DNA of 64,000 bases from Bacillus sp. A301a_S52 (GCA_024701455.1 JABXYP010000001.1:2980001-3044000), one strand, 5' to 3'. Counted from the stretch's first letter, positions 41,065-51,176 are shown. Numbers and translations: made by a program. The notes: generated by a model not told the origin, from the letters alone.

Positions 41065-42531
41065 TTATACCTTTTTACTCCAAAAATCCCTTGCCTCTTG
41101 CTCTTCCCCTTCAAATCGAATCTCAAAGCCTGATTCTGTAACAGCATTTAGAAAAATACGTTTAGAAAGAACCTTCTCCAACCACTTTAGGCGACGCTTA
41201 CCTTTATGTAAGAATAATGCTAACGTGCCTTTATGAATATCCACTACAAAGGCAGCAGCCTCAGAATTACGAAAAGCAAAAAGTGCTTCCTCTAACTCTG
41301 CTGCTACTTCAGCTTCACTTTTTACTAAGCCTTTCCCGTCACATACTTTACAATTCGAATAGATTATTTCATGTATCGATTTACGTGTTTTCTTTCGTGT
41401 CATTTCTAACAACCCTAATTGGGTAAAACCAAGCACATTGGTAATCGTCCGGTCAGGTTTAAGCGCATTTTTTAATGCATACATAACTTCCTGTCTATCC
41501 TTATCTAATGGCATATCGATAAAATCGATTAATATAATGCCGCCGATATCTCTCAATCTAAGCTGTTGCGCAATCGTTGAGACAGCATCCAGATTAGTTT
41601 TTTTCGCCGTATCACTTAATCCTTGTTTACTTGTAAATTTTGCGGAGTTTACATCAATGACTGTCATGGCCTCCGTATAATCAATGTGAAGCGATCCTCC
41701 ATTTTTCAACCATAAAAATGAAGAGAGTGTCTTATCTAACACTTTATCCAAATCAAAATAAGAAAAAAGGTTTTCTTTCCCTTGATACAAGGTGACTTTA
41801 TCCTTTTCATCAGAAGGTAAGCTAGCTGTCAGTTCTTTATAATCATTTACATCATCCACAACAAATTCGGTATCTTCACGGTCGATAAAATCTCTAATCA
41901 CGCGCCTTGTAACGGAGGTACTATCATACAAAATTGTTGTTCCACCATGTAATTGAGCTTTTCTCATTGTGGTGGTAAATTGATCTCTCAAAAACGCCAG
42001 TTCTGCTTTCAGTTTGACAGTAGATGCTTTTGCAGCACTTGTTCGAAAAATAATACCTTCTTGATTTTCAAGATAATTTTGAGCGATCTCTCGTAACTGT
42101 TCACGTTCCTCTTCTTGATTAATTTTCTTAGAAATTGCAATGTAATCACCAAACGGTAAATACACAAGGTATTTCCCAGGAAATGATAACTGTTCAGTAA
42201 GTTTCGCCCCTTTTGTTCCTAACTCTTCTTTCTTAACTTGAACAACAATGGATTGTCCCTGCTTTATTAAAGAGGTGATTGGTTTCGGTTTATTTTCTTC
42301 TTGCTGAAAACTAATTAATTCTTTCTTTAATAAAAATCCGTTTTTTTCCGATCCGATATTAACAAAGGCCGCATCCATGCCCGGCAAAATCGTTTCGACT
42401 TTTCCTTTAATAATGATACCTGGCTTCAGTAAATCTGTCTTCCCTTCAAAAAGCCATTCGACGACGTTCCCGTACTCAATCACTGCACCTCTAACATCCT
42501 CGAACCGTCGGTGCAACACAATTTGTCTCAC
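41065..42531 (-). CDS. rng: Ribonuclease E/G family endoribonuclease
   Basis: 488 residues, the catalytic core without the long RNase E scaffold. S1 domain at about 38-120 (GIIIKGKVETILPGMDAAFVNIG), RNase H-like core, and the Mg2+-binding Asp residues in TVIDVNSAKF and GGIILIDFIDM, followed by the Zn-link Cys pair CKVCDGKG. Starts at GTG behind GGAG. B. subtilis lacks this enzyme and uses RNase Y, but halophilic and alkaliphilic bacilli often keep it at this very place between spoIVFB and rplU. Roles: rRNA processing and mRNA decay. Confidence 0.9.
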   Translation of the reverse strand: MRQIVLHRRFEDVRGAVIEYGNVVEWLFEGKTDLLKPGIIIKGKVETILPGMDAAFVNIGSEKNGFLLKKELISFQQEENKPKPITSLIKQGQSIVVQVKKEELGTKGAKLTEQLSFPGKYLVYLPFGDYIAISKKINQEEEREQLREIAQNYLENQEGIIFRTSAAKASTVKLKAELAFLRDQFTTTMRKAQLHGGTTILYDSTSVTRRVIRDFIDREDTEFVVDDVNDYKELTASLPSDEKDKVTLYQGKENLFSYFDLDKVLDKTLSSFLWLKNGGSLHIDYTEAMTVIDVNSAKFTSKQGLSDTAKKTNLDAVSTIAQQLRLRDIGGIILIDFIDMPLDKDRQEVMYALKNALKPDRTITNVLGFTQLGLLEMTRKKTRKSIHEIIYSNCKVCDGKGLVKSEAEVAAELEEALFAFRNSEAAAFVVDIHKGTLALFLHKGKRRLKWLEKVLSKRIFLNAVTESGFEIRFEGEEQEARDFWSKKV

Positions 42532-42705
42532 AATTCATTACTCCAATCTGTTTCGTCCCTCTATTATTCACATATTTCATGAACTCCCAGTAAGTTAATT
42601 CGTTCGTTGTTCCTAAAGGGTTTCAAAGACCTTCACCCTATCAGTCATTATATCTCTTTTATTATAAATGCTAATATAAGTTATTGCCAATAACATTAGC
42701 CCTTA

Positions 42706-43548
42706 CTATTTAAGAAGGGCTAATGGAAGGGCTTTTTGTTGGCTGTCAAAAAAAGCTTGAAGGACGAGCTTTTCATTTACATATTTTTCACCTTTCTTGG
42801 TTCTCAATAAGAAGGTTACTTTTTTTTCTCGGCAAATTTCTTTTACAGCTTGAGACACTGTGATACTCGGATGAACAGGAATGGTTTTTTTCTCTTTATT
42901 ATTTAGTTGCAACCGCTGTCTCTCTAATAAGAAACGGAGAAAATGATAATGCCGTTGCCTCCATTCTAAATATTGGTGCAACCATAAAAAACATACAATG
43001 ACAACTAAATTTAGATGAAATGGTAAGATAATAAATGCTATAAACGTTATAATCGTTAACGTAATTAAGGAAAGAATAGTCGTCAAATGATACGACTTTT
43101 GAAAGGAAAGAAAATAGCTCTGTAATGTAAAAAGTAGTTTCCCACCATCTAGCGGTAAGATCGGCAGTAAATTAAATAGTAAAATAGAGATGTTATGAAA
43201 TAAAAATAGTTGATGATCTGTCTCAGACCAAATAGGTGTACCTGATAAATACATGCTCGCACAAATCATCCATAGATGCTGCAAAGGCCCATTAAGAGTC
43301 ACAAAAAATTCTTCTTTAACAGGGCGATTCCCATACTCCTCTATTTCAGCCATTCCGCCGAACGGCATTAGCTCAATTTTACGAATACGCCATCCATAAT
43401 AGTTTGCAGTACAAGCATGTCCTAATTCATGAACAAGTATAATGAATAAAAGCATGAGAATTTCTTTAAATAATCCTGCCATTCCGCCAATACCTAAGAC
43501 AGCCCATAGTAGAGGGTGAATTTTTATTAAACGTAATAAACTAATCAA
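42706..43548 (-). CDS. spoIVFB: Stage IV sporulation protease SpoIVFB
   Basis: Intramembrane site-2 metalloprotease that cuts pro-sigma-K in the mother cell. 280 residues: membrane helices, zinc motif HELGH (40-44), third ligand Asp in LPLDGGKLL (about 135) and a C-terminal CBS-like domain that binds ATP and pro-sigma-K (PSITVSQAVKEICREKKVTF). Overlaps spoIVFA by eight bases. Controlled in the cell by SpoIVFA and BofA. Confidence 0.95.
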   Translation of the reverse strand: MISLLRLIKIHPLLWAVLGIGGMAGLFKEILMLLFIILVHELGHACTANYYGWRIRKIELMPFGGMAEIEEYGNRPVKEEFFVTLNGPLQHLWMICASMYLSGTPIWSETDHQLFLFHNISILLFNLLPILPLDGGKLLFTLQSYFLSFQKSYHLTTILSLITLTIITFIAFIILPFHLNLVVIVCFLWLHQYLEWRQRHYHFLRFLLERQRLQLNNKEKKTIPVHPSITVSQAVKEICREKKVTFLLRTKKGEKYVNEKLVLQAFFDSQQKALPLALLK

Positions 43549-44371
43549 CGGAAATCACGTCAACCGGATCTATAAAAACATCCCCTTCTTTTAATGCGAA
43601 ATAGTAAATTCCTGTATCTTCATCTTCGGCATGTGAGGATACGCTTGCTAGAACATCTCCACTGTCTACATGATCATATAGATTCACATAAATGTCCTCA
43701 AGCATACCATACCATGATTCACCTCCGTCATAGTGACTTACAACAACAATCTGCCCCCATTCATGTTCCTTATCTTCACCAATATATCTAACAACACCAC
43801 TTCTTACTGCTTCAACGGCTTCTTCTAAATCTGTTTCAACATAAATCCCTCGGCCATTTTGCTCAAATGTCTCTTTTATCGTCCCTGTTGCTGGTAAGGC
43901 ATATTGATTTGGAACCTGTTCTTCTAAATCACCTGGTGCCACTGCTTCCATTTGGCTAGGAAAAAGAGCTACTGGACGTCCAAATAAATCTTCGTACCAA
44001 AGAGCAACACGTTCGAATTGAAACTCTTCTTTAAATTGACGTTCCACAAAATGTCTTACTTGATCTAAAGCTGGTGTACTTGTTTGCATAAGAATCCCGA
44101 TTGCTAGAAAAAAACAAATACCAGCTAGCATTTGCATTATGAAAGCATCCCTATTAAAGAAAGGTTCCGTCCTTGGCTTTTGAAGTGATCTATCTTTCAC
44201 CGTATCAAATGAATAGATGGTGTCTTCTCGTTCTTCATCGTGTTTCATCTCCCACAATGATTGACCTTCACTTCGCATTCTCTGGACAGACTTATAGGGA
44301 CGTTTTTTATCTTGTCGTTTGCGTCTCCTAGCCTCCATTTTTCTTTTTAACTTTGCAACTCTATCATTCAT
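43541..44371 (-). CDS. spoIVFA: Stage IV sporulation protein SpoIVFA
   Basis: Membrane partner that holds SpoIVFB in an inactive complex with BofA until the forespore signals. 276 residues: a basic cytoplasmic region (KLKRKMEARRRKRQDKKR), one membrane segment (about 88-107) and an extracytoplasmic LytM/M23-like domain (VVVSHYDGGESWYGMLEDI) without a full zinc site. ATG 44371 follows GGGGAG; the TTG at 44392 is less likely. Acidic outer domain. Confidence 0.92.
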   Translation of the reverse strand: MNDRVAKLKRKMEARRRKRQDKKRPYKSVQRMRSEGQSLWEMKHDEEREDTIYSFDTVKDRSLQKPRTEPFFNRDAFIMQMLAGICFFLAIGILMQTSTPALDQVRHFVERQFKEEFQFERVALWYEDLFGRPVALFPSQMEAVAPGDLEEQVPNQYALPATGTIKETFEQNGRGIYVETDLEEAVEAVRSGVVRYIGEDKEHEWGQIVVVSHYDGGESWYGMLEDIYVNLYDHVDSGDVLASVSSHAEDEDTGIYYFALKEGDVFIDPVDVISVD

Positions 44372-44801
44372 ATACTCCCCATCCTTGTCCAATGGTATCG
44401 TCCTAGTTTATCTTATGCTCGTCCAATTCTAGATAGAACTTTATTAATCACTAACCTCTCCCATACGGTTAATTATTTCACCCGCTTTCTCAAAGCATAT
44501 ATAAGCGAACCATACAATCCTGTCATATCTTTAAGGTAATCCCGATATATAATCTTATAACAACAATAGGAAACTTAATCACTACGAGATGGAATTTTTT
44601 CTACCTATTATTCAAAAAGAGCTCACTTAGTCATCCTTGATCATTGTGTTGTAAAAGAAAGTTTTGCGCATTATTTATCACTTGAATTATGGATGATTTA
44701 ACCGAATTATGCGTTCATTAGCTCTTGTTTTTGACATACCTATCCTTAAAATGAACAAGAGCTTACTTTTATAAGTATTTATTTCTTGATAATCTGCTAA
44801 T
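44372..44801. other. Gene-free region between spoIVFA and minD
   Basis: No ORF with a ribosome site. A hairpin at 44720-44763 (AGCTCTTGTT with AACAAGAGCT, 24-base loop) is the only structure; it could be a terminator on the plus strand (ACTTTTATAAG follows) though no plus-strand gene precedes it. Confidence 0.4.
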
Positions 44802-44836
44802 AAAAAAAGCCCCCTTCTCTATAGCAGAAGGAGGTA
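44802..44836 (-). terminator. Terminator of the mre-min operon
   Basis: On the minus strand CCTCCTTCT with AGAAGGGGG (one G-T pair) around 7 bases, then CTTTTTTTATT, about 125 bases after minD. Confidence 0.75.
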
Positions 44837-44959
44837 AAAATTATTTATAAGGGGTGCTAACTAACATATTCAAATGACTATAACATGTGACACACTATTA
44901 TTATAGTTATCTCTTTTTTAAAAATTTTCTACAACTCGCTATACAACGAAAGCAGTAAT

Positions 44960-45760
44960 TTATCCTCGGATGCCAAGGAATTTCTTCACTCGTGTCAGCA
45001 TTCCTTTATCATCTTCTAGAGACATAAGAGGGACTGTTTCTCCTGTAATTCGTCGACCAATATTTCGATAAGCTATTGCTGCCTTACTTTTCGGGTCTAA
45101 TGCAATAGGCTCTCCGCTATTAGAGGATTTGATAACATCATCGTCGTCAACGACAATACCTAATAAATCAATCGCTAATATTGAGACTAGCTCTTCTACA
45201 TCCATCGCTTCCCCATTTTTCATCATATGGTTTCTAATACGGTTTATCACGAGTTTTGGTGGAGAAATATTTTCTTCTTTTTCAAGTAAACCGATAATTC
45301 GATCCGCATCACGGACAGATGAAATTTCAGGAGTCGTGACTACAATTGCTTTATCGGCCCCAGCTACAGCATTTTTATATCCTTGTTCAATCCCCGCTGG
45401 ACAGTCAATCAAAATATAATCATAATCTTGCTTTAATTCGTCAATTAATTCTTTCATTTGTTCTGGTTCCACTGCCGATTTATCTTTTGTTTGAGCAGCT
45501 GGAAGGAGAAATAGACAATCAAACCGTTTGTCCTTTATTAACGCCTGTTGAAGTCGGCAATTACCGTCAATGACATCGACGAGGTCATATATTATCCTGT
45601 TTTCTAGACCCATTACGACATCAAGGTTTCTTAAACCAATATCTGTGTCGACTAAGCAAACTTTTTTACCTGACAAAGCTAATGCTGTCCCGATATTGGC
45701 AGTGGTAGTCGTTTTTCCAACACCGCCTTTACCTGACGTTACAACTATGGCTTCTCCCAC
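44960..45760 (-). CDS. minD: Septum-site determining ATPase MinD
   Basis: 266 residues. Deviant Walker A GKGGVGKTTTT (10-20), Walker B LIDCPAGIE, and a C-terminal amphipathic membrane-targeting helix (TRVKKFLGIRG). Binds MinC and the membrane at poles to block polar division. 66 bases after minC. Confidence 0.97.
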   Translation of the reverse strand: MGEAIVVTSGKGGVGKTTTTANIGTALALSGKKVCLVDTDIGLRNLDVVMGLENRIIYDLVDVIDGNCRLQQALIKDKRFDCLFLLPAAQTKDKSAVEPEQMKELIDELKQDYDYILIDCPAGIEQGYKNAVAGADKAIVVTTPEISSVRDADRIIGLLEKEENISPPKLVINRIRNHMMKNGEAMDVEELVSILAIDLLGIVVDDDDVIKSSNSGEPIALDPKSKAAIAYRNIGRRITGETVPLMSLEDDKGMLTRVKKFLGIRG

Positions 45761-45826
45761 ATTATTCTCCCCTTTCTAACACCCGGTTTAACAACTGTAT
45801 AATTAACACCCTTTTAGTAAAGTGCT

Positions 45827-46519
45827 TTAACATAATTCTGTTGCCAGCTGCGGTCTTATTTTCGACAATTTATGAAGTTTTTCAAGTATTATCTCTTCAT
45901 TTTCATTGAGATAAGCACACTCCATCATTTGTTGTTCAAACAGCTGCTCTGACTCCTCAGGTGAACGTCTAACAACAGATGCTATTCGGAGCTGCGAAGG
46001 TGTCATTTCAGAAGCACAAATAACCGCTTCTTTATTCCCGTTACTTCCAGCATGGGCAATTCCTTTTAATTTGCCCAATATGTAGATATTCCCCGTAGCT
46101 TTGACTGTTGCCCCAGGGTTTACATCACCAATAATAAGAAGATCCCCCTGCAACTCAACAACTTGTCCAGATCGAACGATTCTAGCTACTTTAGTCATTT
46201 GTTTTTCTTTTACAAGATGCTCAGCTTCCGCTTTAGAAATCACATCTGATTCTATATCTTCTACCTTAATGTGCATTTCTTCTGAGAATAAAGACTCCAG
46301 TTCTTTAAGCTCTATGTCCTCCAAATAACGCTTCCCAATAACGAGCTTCGCTTTTACAGCTCCCTGTGATTCTCTAGAAGGTTGTGGGCGATCAGACAGC
46401 GTTTCTTTCAGAGCATTCTTTAGTGTGTCCATCGAGCATTGGTCATCCAGAATAAATGTCAGGCCATCTTTAGTCCCTTTGATAATGACATATTGGTTTT
46501 TTTTTTGATTTGTTTTCAT
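45827..46519 (-). CDS. minC: Septum-site determining protein MinC
   Basis: 230 residues. N-terminal FtsZ-inhibiting domain (about 8-105) and C-terminal right-handed beta helix (about 115-215; RSGQVVELQGDLLIIGDVNP, then TGNIYILGKLKGIAHAG) that binds MinD. Standard place in the mre-min cluster. Confidence 0.95.
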   Translation of the reverse strand: MKTNQKKNQYVIIKGTKDGLTFILDDQCSMDTLKNALKETLSDRPQPSRESQGAVKAKLVIGKRYLEDIELKELESLFSEEMHIKVEDIESDVISKAEAEHLVKEKQMTKVARIVRSGQVVELQGDLLIIGDVNPGATVKATGNIYILGKLKGIAHAGSNGNKEAVICASEMTPSQLRIASVVRRSPEESEQLFEQQMMECAYLNENEEIILEKLHKLSKIRPQLATELC

Positions 46520-46693
46520 GACTTAAATCCTCACCTCACATAGGCGATTATAACAAAAGAAAAGCCTATCTTTTTTTAGAAGAGATTTTTATTAAATTGA
46601 CTATATAGAAACACTCTTCCCTGGATACCAATATTATCAACTGTTTTTTTATCTTAAAACTCTATCGGCTTCAAAAGTCTTTGGATCTAGCGC

Positions 46694-47209
46694 TTACTGA
46701 ATTTCCGAATCAACCTTCTGACACCAGAGCTTTACTGGATAAGCCACGATGGTCAATACGATTAAATTCATAATAAGTGTAGGAATAAAACGAACAGTTA
46801 GAAAAGTATCGTTTGACATGTCAGTAATCCCTAAAAGAGTCATCATACCAAACACATAATATTCTAACAAAGCCACACCTGAAATAACCGTTAAAATTGT
46901 GATTGCTAAATTGTTTTTAACAAACGGGAGAGAAATCGATAAGACATACGCAATTAATCCCATCCCAAATGCATAGACACCTAGTACAGAAGAGTAAACA
47001 ATATCATACAAGACACCAAAAATAATACCGTGTAATAGTCCATAGCCTCGGCCCCGGTAGATTCCCATCAACAATATAAGCATAAACATCCACCGAGGGA
47101 TCAACTCATAAGGGAAACCGTAAAAATCTGGAGCGAAAACTTGATAAATTGTACCTTCAAATATGAAAAGAATGAACAATGATATAAATAAAGAGTACCT
47201 AACGATCAT
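46694..47209 (-). CDS. mreD: Rod-shape determining protein MreD
   Basis: 171-residue membrane protein with about five helices and few motifs beyond FPYELIPRWMFMLILLMGIY. Function as part of the elongasome with MreB and MreC. Overlaps mreC by four bases. Recognised mainly by location and topology. Confidence 0.92.
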   Translation of the reverse strand: MIVRYSLFISLFILFIFEGTIYQVFAPDFYGFPYELIPRWMFMLILLMGIYRGRGYGLLHGIIFGVLYDIVYSSVLGVYAFGMGLIAYVLSISLPFVKNNLAITILTVISGVALLEYYVFGMMTLLGITDMSNDTFLTVRFIPTLIMNLIVLTIVAYPVKLWCQKVDSEIQ

Positions 47210-48102
47210 GAGTCATCGTCCTCTAAATCGGGATTAATCGTTTCGTCCAATGTATCTGCGCCACGTTCCACTACCATAACATAATCTAAATGAGAGAAAT
47301 TTGCTGAGGGTTCCACATATGCTATTTGTGTTAAGCCAAATTCATCTGTATCGTACTCTACAATCTCACCGATTTGGAGGCCTTGAGGGAAAACCCCACC
47401 TAACCCAGAAGTGGACACTGTTTGTCCAGTTTCCAGTTCAGCTTCCATATCAATCTTTGTAAACCGTAAATAACCAGTTTCCTCATCCATACCTTCAATG
47501 AAGCCATACACAGTCTCATCGTCTGTATCGACCATGGCTGATATCCGATTTGTAATATCTTGATCACTGAGAAGGCGAATTGTAGAAGAAAATTGCGACA
47601 CCTGATCAATTTTACCAATCAAACCTTCAGATGTAATAACCGCCATGTTTTCCTCTAGACCATCCTGAGCTCCTTTATTAATTCCAACCTGCTCGTTCCA
47701 ACGGTCTGGAGAACGGTGAATAACAATTGCTGATCGAACAGTGTAGCTCATTAAATCAGGATCATCCTGCAAATCAACAGCTGCTTCTAATTCTTCATTT
47801 CGACGTTGCAGCTGGCTTAACTCTACTTGCAATGACGCATATTCATCTAAATGCGATTTTAATAGTTGATTTTCTTCATACAAATTTCTCATATCACTCA
47901 CGTTGTCAAAGAAACCCGCTGCGAAATGAGCGGGTCTAGAGAAGGCAGACTGGAGAGAACCGACTGTATCGGCTACAAACTGCTCTGGCCATGAAAGACT
48001 CCTGCGATCACTCATAGAGTAACCGATTAATGCTACTAGTATGATCATACAAACTAATAATACAATGAGTCGCTTATTAGAAAAAAAAGACATGGGCGAC
48101 AC
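47206..48102 (-). CDS. mreC: Rod-shape determining protein MreC
   Basis: 298 residues: membrane anchor about 10-28, coiled coil about 70-112 (LYEENQLLKSHLDEYASLQV) and two beta barrels (GLIGKIDQVSQFSSTIRLL, VSTSGLGGVFPQGL). It bridges MreB and wall-synthesis enzymes. The acidic C-terminal tail ends ETINPDLEDDDS. Three bases after mreB. Confidence 0.95.
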   Translation of the reverse strand: MSPMSFFSNKRLIVLLVCMIILVALIGYSMSDRRSLSWPEQFVADTVGSLQSAFSRPAHFAAGFFDNVSDMRNLYEENQLLKSHLDEYASLQVELSQLQRRNEELEAAVDLQDDPDLMSYTVRSAIVIHRSPDRWNEQVGINKGAQDGLEENMAVITSEGLIGKIDQVSQFSSTIRLLSDQDITNRISAMVDTDDETVYGFIEGMDEETGYLRFTKIDMEAELETGQTVSTSGLGGVFPQGLQIGEIVEYDTDEFGLTQIAYVEPSANFSHLDYVMVVERGADTLDETINPDLEDDDS

Positions 48103-48105
48103 CTA

Positions 48106-49146
48106 CTATCCTTTTCGGTTTGAACGGACAGAAATTCCAGCTTTTGAACGGAATAAATGAAGGTTCTCTAATGCTTTACCAGTCCCTATAGCCACACAGT
48201 CTAATGGATCCTCTGAAACGAGTACTGGCATATTTGTTTCCTCTGACAGCACTTTATCAAGATTACTTAATAGTGCCCCTCCACCTGTTAACACAATGCC
48301 TCTATCCATGATATCTGCTGCAAGTTCCGGTGGTGACTGTTCCAGCGTATCTTTTACAGCCTGAATAATTTGTGTCACTGTATCTTCTAGAGCTTCTGTA
48401 ATCTCTTGTGCGTTTACGGAAATTGTTTTTGGCAATCCTGACACGAGATCGCGTCCACGTATGTCCATTTCATCGTGAATTTCTGGAGAACCAGCAGCCC
48501 CTACTTCAAATTTAATAGCTTCAGCGGTTCGTTCACCGATCATGAGACTATAGGTTTTTTTAATATATTGAACGATTGCATCATCCATTTCATCCCCTGC
48601 TACGCGTACAGATTGACTTGTCACAATTCCTCCGAGAGAAATAATAGCTACTTCTGTCGTACCACCGCCGATATCAACAATCATACTCCCCGTGGGCTCC
48701 CAAACAGGTAAATTAGCTCCGATTGCTGCAGCAAATGGCTCTTCAATCGTATAAGCTTCTTTCGCTCCTGCTTGCTTTGTAGCATCTTCTACCGCACGTT
48801 TTTCTACAGCTGTAATACCTGATGGTACACAAACCATTACATTAGGTTTCTTCGTGAAAATAGAGCGATTTCTAAGGGCTTGCTGAATAAAATATTTCAT
48901 CATCGTTGCCGTTGTATCGAAATCAGCAATAACGCCATCTTTCATCGGTCTAATAGCCACAATATTTCCAGGCGTTCTCCCGATCATGTTTTTTGCGTCA
49001 TTCCCAACTGCTTCTATCGAACCTGTATCTGAACGAATCGCCACGACGGACGGTTCACGTAAAATAACACCTTTTCCTTTAACATAAACAAGCGTATTAG
49101 CTGTTCCTAAATCAATTCCTAAATCTTTAGAAAATCCTGCAAACAT
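48106..49146 (-). CDS. mreB: Rod-shape determining actin homologue MreB
   Basis: 346 residues. Phosphate loops [15 protein letters not shown] (11-25) and [16 protein letters not shown], adenosine motif GGGALL near the C-terminus. Forms membrane filaments that guide lateral wall synthesis. First gene of mreBCD-minCD. Confidence 0.97.
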   Translation of the reverse strand: MFAGFSKDLGIDLGTANTLVYVKGKGVILREPSVVAIRSDTGSIEAVGNDAKNMIGRTPGNIVAIRPMKDGVIADFDTTATMMKYFIQQALRNRSIFTKKPNVMVCVPSGITAVEKRAVEDATKQAGAKEAYTIEEPFAAAIGANLPVWEPTGSMIVDIGGGTTEVAIISLGGIVTSQSVRVAGDEMDDAIVQYIKKTYSLMIGERTAEAIKFEVGAAGSPEIHDEMDIRGRDLVSGLPKTISVNAQEITEALEDTVTQIIQAVKDTLEQSPPELAADIMDRGIVLTGGGALLSNLDKVLSEETNMPVLVSEDPLDCVAIGTGKALENLHLFRSKAGISVRSNRKG

Positions 49147-49551
49147 CTATGTAATCTCCCTTCATCTTATGAAACTAAAACATTCTCTTTATGATATAAT
49201 GCTTCCACTTGTAATCATTCATGTAAAGCTCATAAATTTAATTATACTCAATCTTTACAATAATGAGTAGCTTTTTAAAATACTTCACATAAAAAACCTC
49301 ATTTTATCCTAACATAACAAGGGCGGCATGTACATAAGACAAATACTCGATCCATATCCTTTTTTAAAAAATGGTCTCATCTAAATGGAGTGAAGGTAAA
49401 AGAGTTTGGTCAAAGGATTCATCCATTATTATGTTCTTTTCACGACATACAAGAGCGGGGAATAAATCCAGATTCATTTATGGTTTAATATGGAAGGTGA
49501 AGTGTAGTTAAAGAAGACAATATAGGAGGATTCCTGGTTAATTTTTTCTGA
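49147..49551. other. 405-bp gene-free region between mreB and radC
   Basis: No ORF with a ribosome site and no repeat copy. It should contain the mreB promoter; I could not single out a convincing -35/-10 pair. Confidence 0.4.
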
Positions 49552-50238
49552 TTAGACATATCCTTTTTCTTTTAACGAATAGAAACGTCTGTCACCGATA
49601 ATAACATGATCGAGCAAAGCAATTCCAAGCATTTTTCCGGACTCCACTAATCGCTGTGTTACTTCGATATCCTGTTGGCTTGGCTCAGGGTCTCCAGATG
49701 GATGATTATGAAGGCAAACGATCGAAGCAGCTGAAAATCGAAAAGCTTCTCTAAAAATTTCACGGGGATGAACAATCGAGGCATTCAAACTACCAATAAA
49801 AATTGTTTCTTTATGAAGGACTTGATTTTTTGTATTTAAGTAAAGGACGACGAAATGCTCTTGATTAAGCTGTCGCATTTCATCCATCATGTATTGTGCC
49901 ACATCTTCAGGAGATCGGATCACATAACGCTCTTCAGACGTAAATTGGTAGACTCGTTTTCCTAATTCAAGAGCGGCTAATAGCTGAATGGCTTTAGCTT
50001 CACCAATTCCTTTTATAGCTGTTAATTCTTTTACTTGTGCTTCCTTAAAAAGAGTTAAACCGTTAAAATGCTGAATAACACGTGTAGACAATTGCAGGAC
50101 GGACTCAGATTTCGTCCCTGATCGAAGAAGCAGTGCAATCAGCTCCTGATTCGATAACGCTTCCGCTCCATCTCTTAACATTCTCTCTCGTGGCCTTTCA
50201 CTTTTTGGAACATCTCTTATCATAAATGATGACGTCAT
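49552..50238 (-). CDS. radC: JAMM/MPN-domain protein RadC
   Basis: 228 residues: helix-hairpin-helix at about 65-90 (LTAIKGIGEAKAIQLLAAL) and a JAMM metalloprotease-like domain with HNHPSGDPEPSQQD. Despite the name, a DNA-repair role is not established. In B. subtilis it is ysxA at the same place. 31 bases after maf. Confidence 0.95.
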   Translation of the reverse strand: MTSSFMIRDVPKSERPRERMLRDGAEALSNQELIALLLRSGTKSESVLQLSTRVIQHFNGLTLFKEAQVKELTAIKGIGEAKAIQLLAALELGKRVYQFTSEERYVIRSPEDVAQYMMDEMRQLNQEHFVVLYLNTKNQVLHKETIFIGSLNASIVHPREIFREAFRFSAASIVCLHNHPSGDPEPSQQDIEVTQRLVESGKMLGIALLDHVIIGDRRFYSLKEKGYV

Positions 50239-50269
50239 AAAGAACCTCCTTTAAACTTAATCATGCTAA

Positions 50270-50848
50270 TTATTTCTTTTGGTATATTTGAAATTCTTTT
50301 AATACTTGAACAACTTTAGCGATCGGTAACCCAACTACCGTAAAATAATCACCTTCAATTTTTTTCACTAAGGTAGCTCCTAAACCTTGAATACCATACG
50401 CACCTGCCTTATCAAATGGCTCACCACTCTCTACATATAGCTCAATTTCCTCGTGTGTTAAGGCATAAAAATGTACGATCGTTTCCTCATAAAAAGATAC
50501 GGTATTTTCATAAGAGTTTATTGTCACACCTGTTACAACAGAGTGGCTAGCGCCCGAAAGAAGCTGAAGCATGTCATAAGCTTCCTGTACATCAAAGGGC
50601 TTCTCAAGAATGCTGTCTTGGGCAACAACAATGGTATCGGCACCGAGAACGACACTTTCGGGGTGCCGTTTAAAAATCTCATCAGCTTTTTGCTTTGACA
50701 AAGACATAGCAATCTCAGCAGGAGAAAGGGTCTTATCAACTATTTCTTCTACGGAGCTTGGCACGACAGTAAAAGGAATGTTTACTTGCTCTAAAAGCTG
50801 GCGTCTTCGAGGTGATTGTGAAGCTAAAATAACTGATCTCATAGTCAA
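50270..50848 (-). CDS. maf: Maf nucleotide pyrophosphatase
   Basis: 192 residues. Hydrolyses modified nucleoside triphosphates (dTTP, UTP and methylated forms). LASQSPRRRQLLEQ at the N-terminus, SKQKA, and VVLGADTIV with the catalytic Asp. Length and position next to radC and mreB are typical. Confidence 0.95.
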   Translation of the reverse strand: MTMRSVILASQSPRRRQLLEQVNIPFTVVPSSVEEIVDKTLSPAEIAMSLSKQKADEIFKRHPESVVLGADTIVVAQDSILEKPFDVQEAYDMLQLLSGASHSVVTGVTINSYENTVSFYEETIVHFYALTHEEIELYVESGEPFDKAGAYGIQGLGATLVKKIEGDYFTVVGLPIAKVVQVLKEFQIYQKK

Positions 50849-50863
50849 TGATTCCTTTCTTTT

Positions 50864-51008
50864 ATAAAGCTAAGCTTCAATCAGTGGGAGTTATCGTTCT
50901 TCTCCCACTGATTGATAGTTGATCTTAGCGCCCGTTATCTCTCGCCTAAATAGAGTTAGCTCTCCTAACTATTTTGAGGAGGGAGTTTGACGGACGATTT
51001 GACTATAA
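50864..51008. repeat. Structured dispersed repeat upstream of maf, perfect ATAAA flanks
   Basis: ATAAA, GCTAAGCTTCAATCAGTGGGAG...CTCCCACTGATTG (perfect hairpin), then CCCGTTATCTCTCGCC with GGAGGGAGTTTGACGGAC, and ATAAA at 51004-51008. It shares its first 22 bases with the copies at 1534 and 31784. Confidence 0.82.
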
Positions 51009-51119
51009 ACCTATATCCGTTAGTAATCGCTTAACTATTAGTCCATTTCACAAAACAGTTAAACGATGTAAAATATGTTCCTTGCTTCCTTCACCTAAAA
51101 AATTCACTAAAAGAAAGAT

Positions 51120-51161
51120 AAGAGGAAAACAAAACCTTACGCGTTATATTTTCCTCTCATA
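51120..51161 (-). terminator. Terminator of aspA
   Basis: AGAGGAAAA and TTTTCCTCT form a 9-bp stem with a loop of about 22 bases, 20 bases after the aspA stop. Confidence 0.6.
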
Positions 51162-51176
51162 AGAATGATTTTAATC

